A stretch of DNA of 64,000 bases from contig NC_081411.1 in the NCBI RefSeq assembly GCF_030272615.1, positions 38,198,140-38,262,139 on the forward strand, written 5' to 3'. Positions within the stretch are counted from its first letter, which is position 1; every line of letters starts with the position of its first letter. This DNA is from Cryptomeria japonica (taxonomy: Eukaryota > Streptophyta > Pinopsida > Cupressales > Cupressaceae). Below, in pieces: positions 22,318-33,959 of the stretch. The position numbers were made by a program, and so were the translations under genes. Under the pieces are notes generated by a model, which saw nothing but the letters and a program-made list of their open reading frames with translations, had not been told where the DNA came from and made no database searches.

Positions 22318-24404
22318 TCAACGAGTTGTGACAGTACATTCAAAGGTAGGTTTGGAAGAAGATCCAACGCCTTTTAGGACAATCTTGGGTCTTTGGGTAG
22401 ATTTCTCAGGTGTTTTTTCCTTGATGATAATGGTAGAGACATAATTGTCCATCGAGATGTGATTGATAGTTGAATCATAGTTATAGGATGCTCTGATATA
22501 GTTGGTTTGATCATCTGTGGCTTTAGTTTTTCCCTTGTCATGTTTTGGGAATGGTTCCTTAAACATCTCATGTTTTTGATTAGATGAGTGTCCTTCAATC
22601 TCAATGTCACCTCTATCAGTGAGATCTTGTATGATGTTCTTCAGTCGATGGCAATTTCCTGTCTTGTGTCCCTTGCTCTTATGAAATTCATAATATTCAT
22701 CATCATTCCACCAATTTGCTTTAACCTTTGGCTCATATGGAGGTAGATCTAGAATTGCTATTATCTTGTTTACCACTAGCTTTTTGAAAACGAACTCAAG
22801 TGGTTCTCCCAATGGGGTGTACCTCCTTCGCGACATTGAAGTTGTTTGAGTATTCACTTGATTGTTTGTAGAATTTGATAGAAAAAAAATGATTTTGGGT
22901 CGCATTGTATTGGCATCAACACCATCATCACTGATTGTGTTCTTGTTTTTGTTCCAAAATCTTGGCTTGTCTTTTTCTTTAAAGTCCTCTTTGTTTTCTT
23001 TGAATATTTTGATGATGCCTTGCTCAATTAGGACCTTCTCTATTGCTAAGCCTTTTTCAATGATGTCCTTGAAGGTGGACAAACAAGCTTTTCTCAAGTC
23101 ATAACCAATGTCCTTATTAACATTCTGGGTGAACATCTCTACCTTTTTTTTTGTGGAATTTCACAAGAGCATCTGCTAGCTACATTCCTCCATCTTTGTA
23201 GAAATGATGAAAAAGACTCTTCATCTTTTTGCTTGGTGTTGCACAAAGTAGTGACTGATATGTCTGTCTCTATGTTGTAGGAGAAATGTTGAATAAATGC
23301 CTCTGCTAAGTCACCCCATGACTTAATACCAGGTGGAAGTTGGGAGAACCATTCCATAGCTTGATCACCTAGGCTTTGTGGGAATAATCCCATCAAATAT
23401 GTCTCTTCTGAAGCTACCTCAATGCAAGCTATGAAAAACAGTCTTATGTGTCCCTTAGGATCCCCTTTTCCTCTATACTTATCAAACTTAGGTGTGACAA
23501 AGTGTGTAGGAAAAGGAGGCATTGGAATGCTCTTGTCAAATGGATAAGGACATATGTCTCTCATTGTGTATGTTGGCTTCGGTGTATTTATGTCCTCCAT
23601 TTTCTTTTGTAAGTCCTTGATTTGTTGCTCCAAATTGTTCTTCAATGGAGACTGACTTCTTGGACCATACTCCATGCCTGAACCACTGGGTGGAGGAGGA
23701 GCATGTTGCATATATGGATGATATTGATCATACACATATTCATATGGAGGAGGTCTATAATGATGCTACGTATATGGACCACTTGGTATAGAGTCATGGC
23801 GAGGAATGGAATATCTGCTTTGTCCATGTATACCATAGTCTACAGGCATGTCAAGTTCTAATGTGTTGCCCCCAAATTTGATGTGGAGTTTCCTTGTGTC
23901 CAAATTTTGAGCATGCCTTTGAATATGCAATTGCCTTGGTGGTTGATCCTTAGCATTAGTATGTGATTGAGCATATTTTTCTACATAAGACTTCCATAAT
24001 GGTCTACAAAGGTGAGAATCATATGCTTGACCATGTGTGTATGGGACCTCGGGTTTTTGAAACAAAGATGATGGTGATTCAGGCACCATATGTGGTCCTT
24101 TATTGCCTCCACTATTAGGCCTCCTTTGATCCATGTTGGAGTGAGATTGTTGCAAAGGTCGATTTTCCATTATTTGAGACATGTCAAAATCATGAGGGAT
24201 CTTGGCTCCACTATGTGCCATCACTTGTAAGAAATATTGTCTATCTCTCTTCATTATTTTCTCAACCAATCTATTGAAATGGGGATCCATAATGGTGTCT
24301 TCCACTTCTGCTAAATGTACTAAAAAGTTGTCCACATTGTCATTGTGTGTATCTTGAACCTCTTTAGTTTCTCTCCTATATTTTTGGGAATGGGTTTCAA
24401 CCAT
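22318..24404 (-). mobile_element. gypsy gag region
   Basis: Minus-strand gag of the 11.4-kb element in two main open stretches. A Gln/His/Pro-rich N-terminal part is followed by YPFDKSIPMPPFP, the gag core (ETYLMGLFPQSLGDQAMEWFSQLPPG, shown here in parts, about 23330-23420), and a knuckle-like segment KGHKTGNCHRLKNIIQDL (about 22650). Gag forms the particle that packages element RNA. It is broken, with a few breaks, and resembles the gag at 11999-13103. Confidence 0.8.
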
Positions 24405-24789
24405 GAACTAGGTCTTGACCAAGATGTTTGAGACTAGATTAAAATGGAAAGAGTATGGAAGACCAAGAGTTGGATGGAATGTAAATGAATCTAAAGTGTA
24501 CTTGTCCAAAGTGTAAGACCAAATATGTATGTAGTAGAGTAGGTGTGGCTTCCAAAGAGATGATAGTTTCTCTTGATGAGGTAAGTTGACCTTGACTCTA
24601 AGTAAGACCAAATGAGACCCAAAGGTGATAGACCTTGATGAGGGACCACTTAGAAAAATATTGTTGTATGTAATGTGTTGACAAAGTATGATGAGGACAA
24701 GCAAGTGACCTTTTGACTCAAGTTTAGACAAATGTGAATGTAATGTAAGGTGTAAAGAAATGATGGACTTTGTGAGACCCAAAGATAGG

Positions 24790-25970
24790 TTGAATGCTAG
24801 ATGAAAACCTCAAGAGATAGCTTAGGAAGCTCAAGAATTTTGAAACTGATTGCTCTTGTTTGTTGGACTGTAAATTTTTCCAATTTGTGAAGTTGTTTGT
24901 TGTGACCAAATCTAAATGTTTGACTGTTTTTCGTGACAAGAGGATACAATGTTGATGAGGACTCAATGTTTGCAAGTGTTTAGACTCAAAATGACTCCAA
25001 GAAAAGTGTGTTGTTTGTTGTAAAATTGTTTTGCATACACTTGAAGACACAAAAGACACAATGTTTTGCTGTTTGCTCTTGAATGTTTGAATTTTCAAAA
25101 TAAGACAAGCACAATTCTTATGGTTGGCCATGACAATAGTTGTTGATCCCACATGGAGTTTCCCCCGAGGCTATGCTATTTAGAGTGGATACTTAGATGC
25201 TTGACCCCACTAGCTCCACCCTCGGTACTCACTTCTCGGGGCAGCCAAGCATAAGTCCCCACGAAAACTCCCCATGGTGAACTTTGTATCTCTACTAAGA
25301 ACTTTATGTGTGTGGGCTGCTACCAGAGGTCCGACCTCCTACCCCAACAACTAGAAGGATTTTGGCTTCTAAAACAAAAAGGTGCTAGTAAGGTCATCCG
25401 CTCGTGTGGCCATACATGCGACACTTTCAGCTCTGTAAATACAGAAGGCTCCTAGCTGGCAGGGGTTATGCCCTACAACTGATCAAATAAATTTGATCAA
25501 ACGAGTTTATGGGGAGACATAGTGTCAGTATGAACTAATCAGCACACGTTATCCATAGTTTTCACCATGAATATAGTTATTTATAGTGGTTTGGAAGAAG
25601 ATGGCTTTTCTTTTTCTACCACTTGGGTCATTCTCTCCTCACTAGTAGTCCTAATGACCACACGGGGAGACAGGTCCTCTAAAGATGAAACAAAAAGAGC
25701 CTATTGCTCATAACACAAAAGACAATGGTTCAATTTTAGTGCACCAATTGAAGTGTTTGCTAGTCTATAAGAACTAGGCACACAATGAAGATCAAAAACC
25801 CTTGCCGAGGTCGTACAACAAAGATCTATTAGTAGTTTGGATTGTTTCAAATGATCACCCCTTCCTGCAAGCACACAAGTTAGGTAAATTTTAGATACAA
25901 AAGACTTTGTGAAATAGGGGCCTTCAACAATGCATTTTGTTGACCAATTCAAAGATCTGATTCATCATAA
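24790..25970. other. 5' leader of the gypsy element
   Basis: Between gag and the 303-bp repeats lies 1.2 kb without a recognised gene. A less AT-rich block, 25140-25480, has several short palindromic words such as GGGGCAGCC and GGGGAG, and could be the packaging/dimer part of the leader. That role is an inference from position alone. Confidence 0.4.
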
Positions 25971-25978
25971 AAAAAGAC

Positions 25979-26870
25979 CAACTGTAAAATTACAAGAGAT
26001 TTCCAGAAATGTAAGAAAATCCAAAAAATTTGCTAATTTTCTCCAAAAATTAATTTTTTATGAAAAATTATAAAAATTCATATAAAATGCAAAATTGCTC
26101 CAAAATATGTGAAATTTCTTTTGGAAAGTCCTGATGGTCTTCCAAACCTACATAAAAATTTTTTTGCAACAAATCCAAGTAGTTTGTGAGATATGAGTAA
26201 AATAATGCAAAACCTTAATTTTCAAAGATCCGATTTTTGATGATTGATTTTGCATAAAATTTAAAATCATAAATCACTGATTCTGTGTATAATTCTAAGA
26301 GATTTCTAAAAATGTAAGAAAATCCAAAAAATTCGCTAACTTGCTCTAAAAATTAATTTTTTATGAAAACTCATAAAAAGTTCATATAAAATGAAAATTT
26401 GATCCAAAAAATTTGAAATTTTTACGGAATCCTTCTGATAATTATCTTAACCTTCAAAACAAATTTGATGCAAAAATTCAAAGTCATTTGTGAGATCTGA
26501 TCAAAATAAGGAAAAACCCTAATTTTTAAAGATCCAATTTTTAGGGAAATATTTTGCATCAAAATTAAAATAAAAAAAACAGATCCTGTGTATAATTATG
26601 AGAGATTTCCAAAAATGTAAGAAAATCGAAAAAATTCACTCATTTGCTCAAAATTAATTTTTTATGAAAATTCATAAAAAATTCATAGAAAATTAAAATA
26701 TGCTCTAATAGATCTGAATTTTTCTTTGCGAGCTCTTGATACTGTCTTCAACCTACAAAAACAATTTGGTGAAAAATTTTCAAGCCGTTTGTGAGATATA
26801 GGGTTATTCTCCAAATTGTTTTACAAAACAACAATATAGGGTTAGAAAAATCTGCAAAAAACATAGATCT
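25979..26870. repeat. 303-bp tandem repeat, about three units, in the gypsy leader
   Basis: The word AGAGATTTC and its long AT-rich context recur at 25995, 26298 and 26601, an exact 303-bp step. Units diverge by point changes and small indels. They lie right beside the primer-site end of the element. Confidence 0.9.
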
Positions 26871-26904
26871 AACAAAAATCAATGTCCCATGGGGCATGCC
26901 AAAA

Positions 26905-27716
26905 TGTTTATGGTGAAAATGGATAACAACAATGTTGAAAGACTAAATGAATTCAACCACAAAATTCTAGCCTAACAATCAAGAAAGATCCACCATAACA
27001 TATGAAGATTACCTAAGATAATGCAAATCAAATTAAATCACAAAGATTATACCATAACATGTCCAATAGGGTTTTGGATCTCCATTCTTCCTATCTCAAT
27101 TGATCTTCCTTGATATATTTGCTCTCAGATTTTATGTGTGCACAAGAGCTCAACAAAGAACATAAATGTGGTTGCAAGTAGGATTGCATATGAAAGTGCA
27201 AAACGTAGTCGGAGCTGAATGCATAATGAGGGTAATCAATTGATTAGGATGCATAGATTGATTAGGGTTGATAATGAAGGAAGTATCCTCTTATATAGAA
27301 GACACTATATGAAATGGAGGGATAAGATTGAGAGGTGTAAAAAGAGGTCGGCTATGATTAGAGGGTAGGTAAAGAAAACAATAAAATAATGAAAGGAGTA
27401 GGTAGTGTAGGAATTAAGAGATGAATGACATGTGTCATGGGTAGAAAAGGTTAATGAATTAATTAAATAAATAAAGATTTATTTAATTAATAGAAGAAGT
27501 GGGATCAATTAAATAAATAAGATATTTATTTAATTTAGGAAAAGGACAATTTAAATAAATAAATGTATTTATTTAAATGAGAAGTAAGGCTAGAAGAGGA
27601 TAAATGAATTAATTAAATAAATAAAGATTTATTTAATTAATAGATGAATTAGGCTAAAATAATTAAATAAATAAAACTATTTATTTAATTACACTGGACA
27701 ATTTTAGGTGTCTACA
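26905..27716 (-). repeat. 5' LTR of the 11.4-kb gypsy element
   Basis: 812 bp, same ends as 16353-17164. The flanking ATTAA at 27717 repeats that at 16348. On the minus strand TTTTGGCATGCCCC follows the LTR end and is the probable primer site. Confidence 0.95.
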
Positions 27717-28575
27717 ATTAATAATTATTCTCCAACAAGACCAAGACAACCTTCTTTTGTAAATTAGCTAGGATGGTATGATGGTTGGCAACGACCTATG
27801 CCCTATTATCCACCATGGTCTAATCAACCTGCATTCCAACCATGGCAACAACCTTAGCAATCACAACGACAATACCCTTAGTATCCCCGACAATTTCCAC
27901 CTTATCCTATACCTCCTATGGTTCATCCATATTAGCAACAGCAACAACTTCTTCCACCTCCTCCAAATAATCAATTTCCTCAACCTACACAATGACCACT
28001 ATCCACGTCAATGCCAACACAACCAAATCCCAATCCCAACAATAAGGCAACACAACATGTGTATAATAACAAGGTGGAAATATATCCTACTTATCCAATC
28101 AATGTAGTGGAACTTGAAGGAGTACAATTAAGATCAGGGAAAACCCTCCAAGACCCTACCATCACAGAAGTACATGATGAACCTGAGGAGGAGCTTGAAA
28201 AAGAACCGCCATTTCTCGACTGGTTTATTTCAAAACCTAAACAAAAGGAGGTACCAAAAACAAATTTTGATTTTGTAAATGAACTTTTTAATGTTATCAT
28301 CAAGATTCCTTTGTTGCTGGCCATAAAGGATATTCCCATGTTGGACAAGATTGTTCATGAGTTATGTGGAAGGAAGAAGAAGAAGAAGGAAGACCCAAAG
28401 ACTATCCAAGTTACCGGGCAACTAGAAGACCTTATGCTTGGGAACTTGACCATTTTAAAATATTCAGATCCAGGGAGTCTTGTCATCAAGGTAAGTATTG
28501 GTAAGGTCACTATTCCCAATACACTTGTGATTTGGGTGCTGCGATCAATGTAATGATAAATGAGACACTCTATGT
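27717..28575 (+). mobile_element. second part of the split gypsy element (gag end to protease)
   Basis: Continues the plus-strand element of 13540-16352 after the inserted element. A Gln/Pro/Asn-rich gag tail (27778-28100) is followed by VQLRSGKTLQ, IKIPLLLAIKDIPMLDK, EDPKTIQVTGQLEDL and a protease start ending in DLGAAINVM (about 28520-28560), the order found in Athila-like gypsy elements. Recognisable sequence ends at about 28575, where hAT transposase remains begin. No 3' LTR was found. Confidence 0.75.
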
Positions 28576-28579
28576 CATA

Positions 28580-29760
28580 TTCTATCATGGTTGATAGAAA
28601 TGTGATTTGGGCATTTTGTTGTAAATCACTCTATCTCACATGCTATATATAGGAAATATGCTTCTTTGCAATTTCTTAGATGTGTAGAAACACGTTTTGG
28701 TTCCAATTTTATCATGGTTGATAGAATTATGAAGGTAAAATAAGCATTAAGACAAATGGTGATGTCCACTAAATGGGAGAGATGGAGAGATAGAGAAAGT
28801 ACCAGTAGCCAAGCATGTGATGAAATTTCTAATCTCATAATTGGTAGTGAATCATCTTTATTTTAGCAATATGCAAGTGACCTTCTAACACTTACATGGC
28901 CCATTCTTGAAGTCCTTCGTCTTTTTGATAATGATAAACCATGCATGGGAGATGTATTTGAGAAACTAGATCAAATGAGGGAGAGACTACAACATATATT
29001 TACTATTGGGGCACCATCATTTGATCAAGAAACAAAGGATATTGTTTGGGAATATAGTTTACAGAGATGGAAGATGCTCCATAGTCCTCTTCATTATGTT
29101 GGATTTCTACTTAATCCAAAATGGTTTCACAATAAACCATGGTTGGATGATGATGTTTCTACTTGATGGCAAGCATATATGGATAGAGTTTATCCAAATA
29201 GAGAAGACCTTACTATAATTAAAGAGGAACTGTCAAAATATATTGATGGAGTAGTTAATTTTGCCCATTGAGATGTTCCATTTGATCAATTGAATATGGA
29301 ACCCAAGGTATTTTGGGAGAACTATGGAACAAAACACCACATCTAAGAGATATCGCAATTCGTGCGTTGTCTTAGGTAAATATTTGCATATTTAGTCATA
29401 TAATAATTGAATAAATAATTCATTTTGTTGTTCATTTATTTAAAAATGTTAATATTAATATTATCTATTTTGATTTTACATAAACATGTCTCTAGTGCTT
29501 CTGCATGTGAAAGAAATTGGAGTGAGTATGCTTTCATCCATTCTATGAAGCGTAATAGGCTAGGTAGCAAAAAGGCAGAAGATCTTGTGTATGTACATTC
29601 AAATCTTCTTCTTTTATCTCGAGCTTCCACTGATTATAAATCAGGGCCTCATAAGATGTGGGACTATAGTGGTTCAATGGATGATGGGATTGATGAGTTG
29701 CCAATAGAAGTCCTTGAAGATAATGTAGAGGAAAGCTTACTTGTAGTTGAAATGTAGAAA
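28580..29760 (+). pseudogene. hAT-family transposase remains
   Basis: Plus-strand fragments match the C-terminal half of plant hAT transposases. Around 28690-28800 there is RFGSNFIMVDRI-like sequence. 28945-29166 encodes the helical region with LHYVGFLLNPKW, and 29425-29757 the dimerisation domain with SSASACERNWSEYAFIH and KKAEDLVYVHSNLLLL. Stops lie between these parts (for example in 29265-29345), and a stretch of AT-rich DNA (29377-29485) between two of them could be an intron. The zinc finger and DDE N-terminal half are absent, and no inverted repeats were found. It is a dead DNA transposon fragment, not a domesticated gene as far as I can see. Confidence 0.8.
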
Positions 29761-30056
29761 GTTGAAACAAGCAAAAACACTTGTTCAACTTCAAACTTTT
29801 GATGATATATTTTGATATTTTAATTATGTAATTGCAAACATTATGATATATGTATTTTTGTTTTCTAGCTAAAATTCATTTTAAATTATGTAGAAGTGAT
29901 CTATAATGTTCTTGATCCTTATTTTGATTATGTTTTATATTTTACAAACAAATATATATGTAGCCACGTTTCTTGTACAAAACCTTAAAATATTGTGTTT
30001 CTCGTCACATTGTCGTTTCCATTTCGTTTCTTGTTTCTTGTTTTTGACAACATAGG

Positions 30057-30233
30057 TTTGGAGGCAGTGTAGAATTAAGGACTAGCTCCTCCTAGCATAC
30101 TCCCAACACTAGATATAGACTGAAGGTTTTAGAAAACAACAATTTCATTTCAGATAACAATACAACAGTGACGATTGTATAGGAGAAAACAAAACCTTCT
30201 CCAGAGAGCAGCTGCAACCTCACCCGTAGACAT
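30057..30233 (-). pseudogene. truncated SDR pseudogene
   Basis: Exon 1 is complete (30196-30233: ATG, 12 codons plus 2 nt, GT donor), and about 75 bp of intron follows. It is then fused to a 60-bp piece from the middle of exon 2 (SSVG..LGGASP region, about 30057-30117), where an in-frame TAA replaces the catalytic Tyr neighbourhood. The intron end, the Rossmann part and the C-terminus are missing. Compared with the copies at 33960 and 47891, it is a deletion product. It keeps the family's TATA box and upstream DNA, so it may have died by deletion after a tandem duplication. Confidence 0.85.
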
Positions 30234-30235
30234 CT

Positions 30236-30810
30236 TCTGCAGCTAGAAAATACCTTGGAATAATAGCTTTAGAAGAGCTGGTTTTATAGCGGAGATGTAA
30301 CAATACCAGATTTTCCTTGAAGTAAAACAAATGTCAAAGAACGTTAGGAGAATCTAAAGGGACAAAAGGTACAAACACGTCAAATCTTCGTTAAGGGTAT
30401 TCAAGGTACTCGTACAAACACGTTAAAGCCAATTAAGAGGATCTGAAGTATTGTAGGTTACAGGTAGAAATACACCAAAATTATATGACTAAGAAAATTG
30501 AAACGTTGCTAATCAGGCCAAGATATAAATAAATGGTTTCTAAATTAAAATATATATGTAATCATGAAATTTCGTTCTTCATGAATGTCGCAAGGTCAAG
30601 CCCTAAATGTGATACAGTGTTTGACCAACATTTACTATAAGAATGTGGACCTAACAAGCCAAATCAGGTAATGGCGAATAACCTATGTAACCTGTCTATC
30701 GTGTACAATCGTTTCTGCAAGCGGCCATATGGCAAGCTCACATATTCTGCCGTTCCATGCCCACTATAAGCTACTTAATCTAATAGTAACAGTTAATAAT
30801 ATGTTTCGAA
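30236..30810 (-). repeat. SDR upstream region, copy shared with 40642-41225
   Basis: The DNA upstream of the pseudogene's ATG is collinear with that upstream of the split SDR gene for nearly 600 bp, with scattered changes and short indels. This shows that the two minus-strand SDR copies came from a duplication that included the promoter. Confidence 0.85.
30282..30288 (-). promoter_or_regulatory. TATA box of the SDR pseudogene
   Basis: TATAAAA on the minus strand, 48 bp before the ATG. The same element is at the same distance in both other SDR copies. Confidence 0.7.
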
Positions 30811-31430
30811 TATATAATGATTTCTTCAACCATGGATTACAGACAAATGTACTGAAGGCCTTCTTTTATACAAAAGAAAGAATATTGATGATCTCAATGA
30901 TTGATCATAGCTATATGGTATGGATTACTACAACCAATAAACGTTAGGGGAAGAGTATTAGTGGGTATAGTTAATTTTATTTATGTTAAGTTCTTAAATA
31001 ATATATCAGATTTTTATAAAAAAAACATTGTCTTTATATGAGACATAAGTGCTTATAGCTATTGTTTTGGCTTCTTAGTAGTTATGATAAACATTGTGGG
31101 ATTTGTTATGGATGTTATGGATGCAAGGGTCAATAAGTGGTCATTTTGAGTTGACATCCAATATATATTTTGTATTGCCTTGTTAACCATTCACTTTGAC
31201 AACCTCAAAATTTGCACAATTTATCGAATATTTATGCACAAATGCCCCAATAATCATGCAATATTGGTAGCAATAAACTTGCACAATTGGTCTAATTACT
31301 AACTCTTTTTCCAACTACTCATATGCCAATAGATAACTATTAACCCACTACATGATTTTTTAGTGAGCTTTTAATTAACAAAATCCAATAAATGTTAATT
31401 AGAAAATAGATGGTAATTGGACCCCTTCCC
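30811..31430. other. intergenic spacer, nothing recognised
   Basis: AT-rich DNA with no gene, LTR end or tandem repeat that I can support. A short frame near 30840-30945 looks like chance. Confidence 0.4.
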
Positions 31431-31710
31431 TTATCTTCCCCCACACAAATACTCTTTAAACATTGAAATATGTTGCACATGCAATTTATATATTTCTTCT
31501 AAAAAATCTTCCATTTTAAGTTTCCACATCTCATAGCGAGTAGGATTGAATTTCTTAATATTTGTGTGATAAGTAGAAGCCATGTATTTCAATCCTTTTC
31601 TCAAATCTACAAAATCACACAAAAAAGGCTCACACTGCAACATAAGACCTTCAATTATTAAAGATAACGACACCCCACTCTCTATAGAACCATTGGCTCT
31701 TATACCAAAT
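31431..31710 (-). mobile_element. copia gag start fragment with primer site
   Basis: Minus strand: the words KFNPTRYEMWKLKMEDFLEE match the N-terminal gag block of Tork-like copia elements. Just upstream (about 31697-31710) TTTGGTATAAGAGCC resembles a tRNA-Met primer site, and 31711 begins TGTTGAGAACC, the end of an LTR in that orientation. Only this beginning of the element is present. Confidence 0.65.
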
Positions 31711-32440
31711 GTTGAGAACCAAGGTAAAGAGAGCTTGTAACATTAACTTTCTTATATGGTTACAAACTTAAATATATTATCAAATCTGAAACAAAATAGA
31801 AAATGAACATTTGATTGCATCATTCAATATAAATATAGATGTCGACTGGGAAAAGTGGGTAGAAAGAACATGATATAATAAAGCCAACCATGAAAAGATA
31901 AATATCATGAAAATAAAATCCTAATCACATCAATGAAACTATGAATACAAAATGCAAAAAACAATATAATAAACTCAAACAAACATTATGCATCTCCTTC
32001 ATTCCATCCTGGATCATGTTTCTTTCTCCTCTAATTGATGTTGCTCTCAAATAGATGAGCCACAAATATGATAAAGTAAAGGAAAATTGACAAAGCAATT
32101 GCGAGGATACTCAAAAGATTGTAGTTAGCCAAAAAGAGAAAAGAGAATCCAATTTATTCATTTCCAACATCAATTGGAAAGATGAAATCAAAGAGCTATT
32201 GATGAACAAGATAAAATGTGAGCGCCAGTTAAGTGGAGCCAAATGGATAAGTGTTATTATAGTTAAGAGGAGCGAAATGAGGAAGGTGGAGGAGTAAGGT
32301 GGAGTGAAGGGGAGTTAAAATTGGAGACGAAAGTGGAAAGAAACGAGAGAAGTGGAGTTAAAAAAGAAAAAGAGCGAATTATAAATTCCCTCGTATGTTA
32401 GCAAATTAGTCAACTAAATAAATTAAGTTATTTAATTGTG
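31711..32440 (-). other. LTR-like and spacer DNA right of the copia gag fragment
   Basis: The left edge looks like an LTR end. I cannot find the other end, so the LTR length is unknown. No gene is seen. It passes into a gypsy LTR piece around 32440. Confidence 0.35.
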
Positions 32441-33010
32441 GGAAATACGGTAAAAGGGATAAATAAATAAATTTATTTATTTACCAAAGATGTGACATTA
32501 TGACAAGGGAGAAATTAAATTTTTTTTTGCCCTAGGACAAAGATTAATTAATTGACAAAATTATTTAATCAAATTAGTGATCGAGAAGAAATTGACGAGA
32601 TATAGAGGAGGATAATTAATAATTAATTAAATAAAGAACATCATTTAATTAATTGAAAAATGACACAATAATGACAAATGAAAAAATACCAAAAACATAA
32701 TATAGAACACATGTTAAAAAGTGTAGCCACTAGCATTGACCGGTTTTAGGTGTCTACATCTTGCCTCTCTCTGAGACAATGTGACTCAAAGCATTGTTTC
32801 AAAAAAAAAAATTGCATTAAAAGCTGCCCCAGCCCATCTCAAAAAATTGGGCCAAAATCAAAACAAGAGGCCAATTTGTTTAAAATAAAGCCAAGAATCC
32901 AAAACTGCAAACAAAATCAAAATCAAAGGTCAAATGAGCAAGATATGGGTTCAGATTTAAAGTTTGTATACTCGAGCACGAAATGAAGAGGACTGACTGA
33001 AGAAGTGTTA
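32440..33010 (-). mobile_element. gypsy 3' LTR end with polypurine tract and adjoining internal DNA
   Basis: The LTR ends TTTTAGGTGTCTACA at 32758 and has the same AATTAATTAAATAAA-rich 3' part as the LTRs at 16353 and 26905. Beyond it come a degraded polypurine tract and a GAGACAATG word in the same place as at 17180, then about 250 bp related to the region before the antisense gene. No TATA or first exon was recognised here. It is a fragment. Confidence 0.65.
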
Positions 33011-33950
33011 GTATGAGGTAGAAATTAGACGTGATGAAACCTTGCTTTCATAAGTGCACTTTATCTTTAGAGATCTTTATTTAATATAGCAAATCAATGC
33101 CTCACAATATGGCATATAAAGCTAGAGCAATAATGTGATCCATTTGCAAAAGCATACACATTGCAAACAAGGAATGTTTCAATCCATCTTGTAATATTTG
33201 TAAATTAATGGTCGAGGTATGTGCAATAGTCACAAAGTGAACATGTCAACACAAACAACCAAGCCATACTTGCCTCAAAATTTCATGAAAGCATCCCACA
33301 TATAGAAGCCAAAACAAAAGACCATGAACCATCCTTGCTACTCTCATCACCTATGGATATATTTGTGTAGCATATGAACATGAACAAAGATAAATCAATG
33401 AAATATAAGACTTCCTAGACCAAGTGAGTCAACAACCATTCTGATCTTGTTGTCAAAGTTGATTATTTGTGTTTGGTAGAACGAACATGATGTTTGGTAT
33501 CATGAATGAAGTAACCCATTTAAGACAGATATAATCTAGTTTCGAGCGCACTACACCCTATATAAGACAGATGATAGTTTGATAGCTGAGACTAATAATG
33601 TTGATTGACTGACATGACAAGTTTGATCTATCTGATTGCTGATGTGATTGTATAGTTTGTCTATTAATACGTGAATTGTTAAGTTTCGTTCTTTTAAGTA
33701 TCTCATGTCCGTGTGTACCCAAATATCTATCTTTGCAAGACAAAATTTATTGATGAAATTATGGTTATTTTTGGATTTTGAATGTTTTCCAATTTTTAGA
33801 GGTTTTTGGGATATTTGATTTGTTCTCTCTCTAGGACGTTTTAGGAATGTTTTCATATTTTTCCAGGGCATTTTGCAAATGTTTAAATATTATAGTCTAA
33901 TAATACAAACACTTATTATGTGGAAGTGTTGTATGAAACTTTTTACATAC
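33011..33950. other. spacer downstream of the split SDR gene
   Basis: No gene or repeat recognised. It includes the 3' flank of the minus-strand SDR, AT-rich with AATAAT-like words near 33900 that could serve as polyadenylation signals. Confidence 0.4.
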
Positions 33951-33959
33951 ACATGACTT

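Larger units (their letters stand above)
16353..27716 (-). mobile_element. Ty3/gypsy element (Tat-like) with antisense PMD gene, inserted in another gypsy
   Basis: Two 812-bp LTRs (16353-17164 and 26905-27716), each TG...CA, flank 9.7 kb of internal DNA. The 5-bp sequence ATTAA lies directly outside both ends (16348-16352 and 27717-27721), a clean target duplication. Sense is minus: 5' LTR on the right, long leader with a 303-bp triplicate, gag (about 22318-24404), protease (about 21616-21975), an integrase C-terminal tail (20405-20640), and polypurine tract and 3' LTR on the left. No reverse transcriptase or RNase H is recognisable, so the copy is non-autonomous and broken. The LTRs differ at about 30 sites by eye (near 4%), without indels. 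The sense-opposite strand carries a plant mobile domain gene next to the 3' LTR. Confidence 0.9.
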
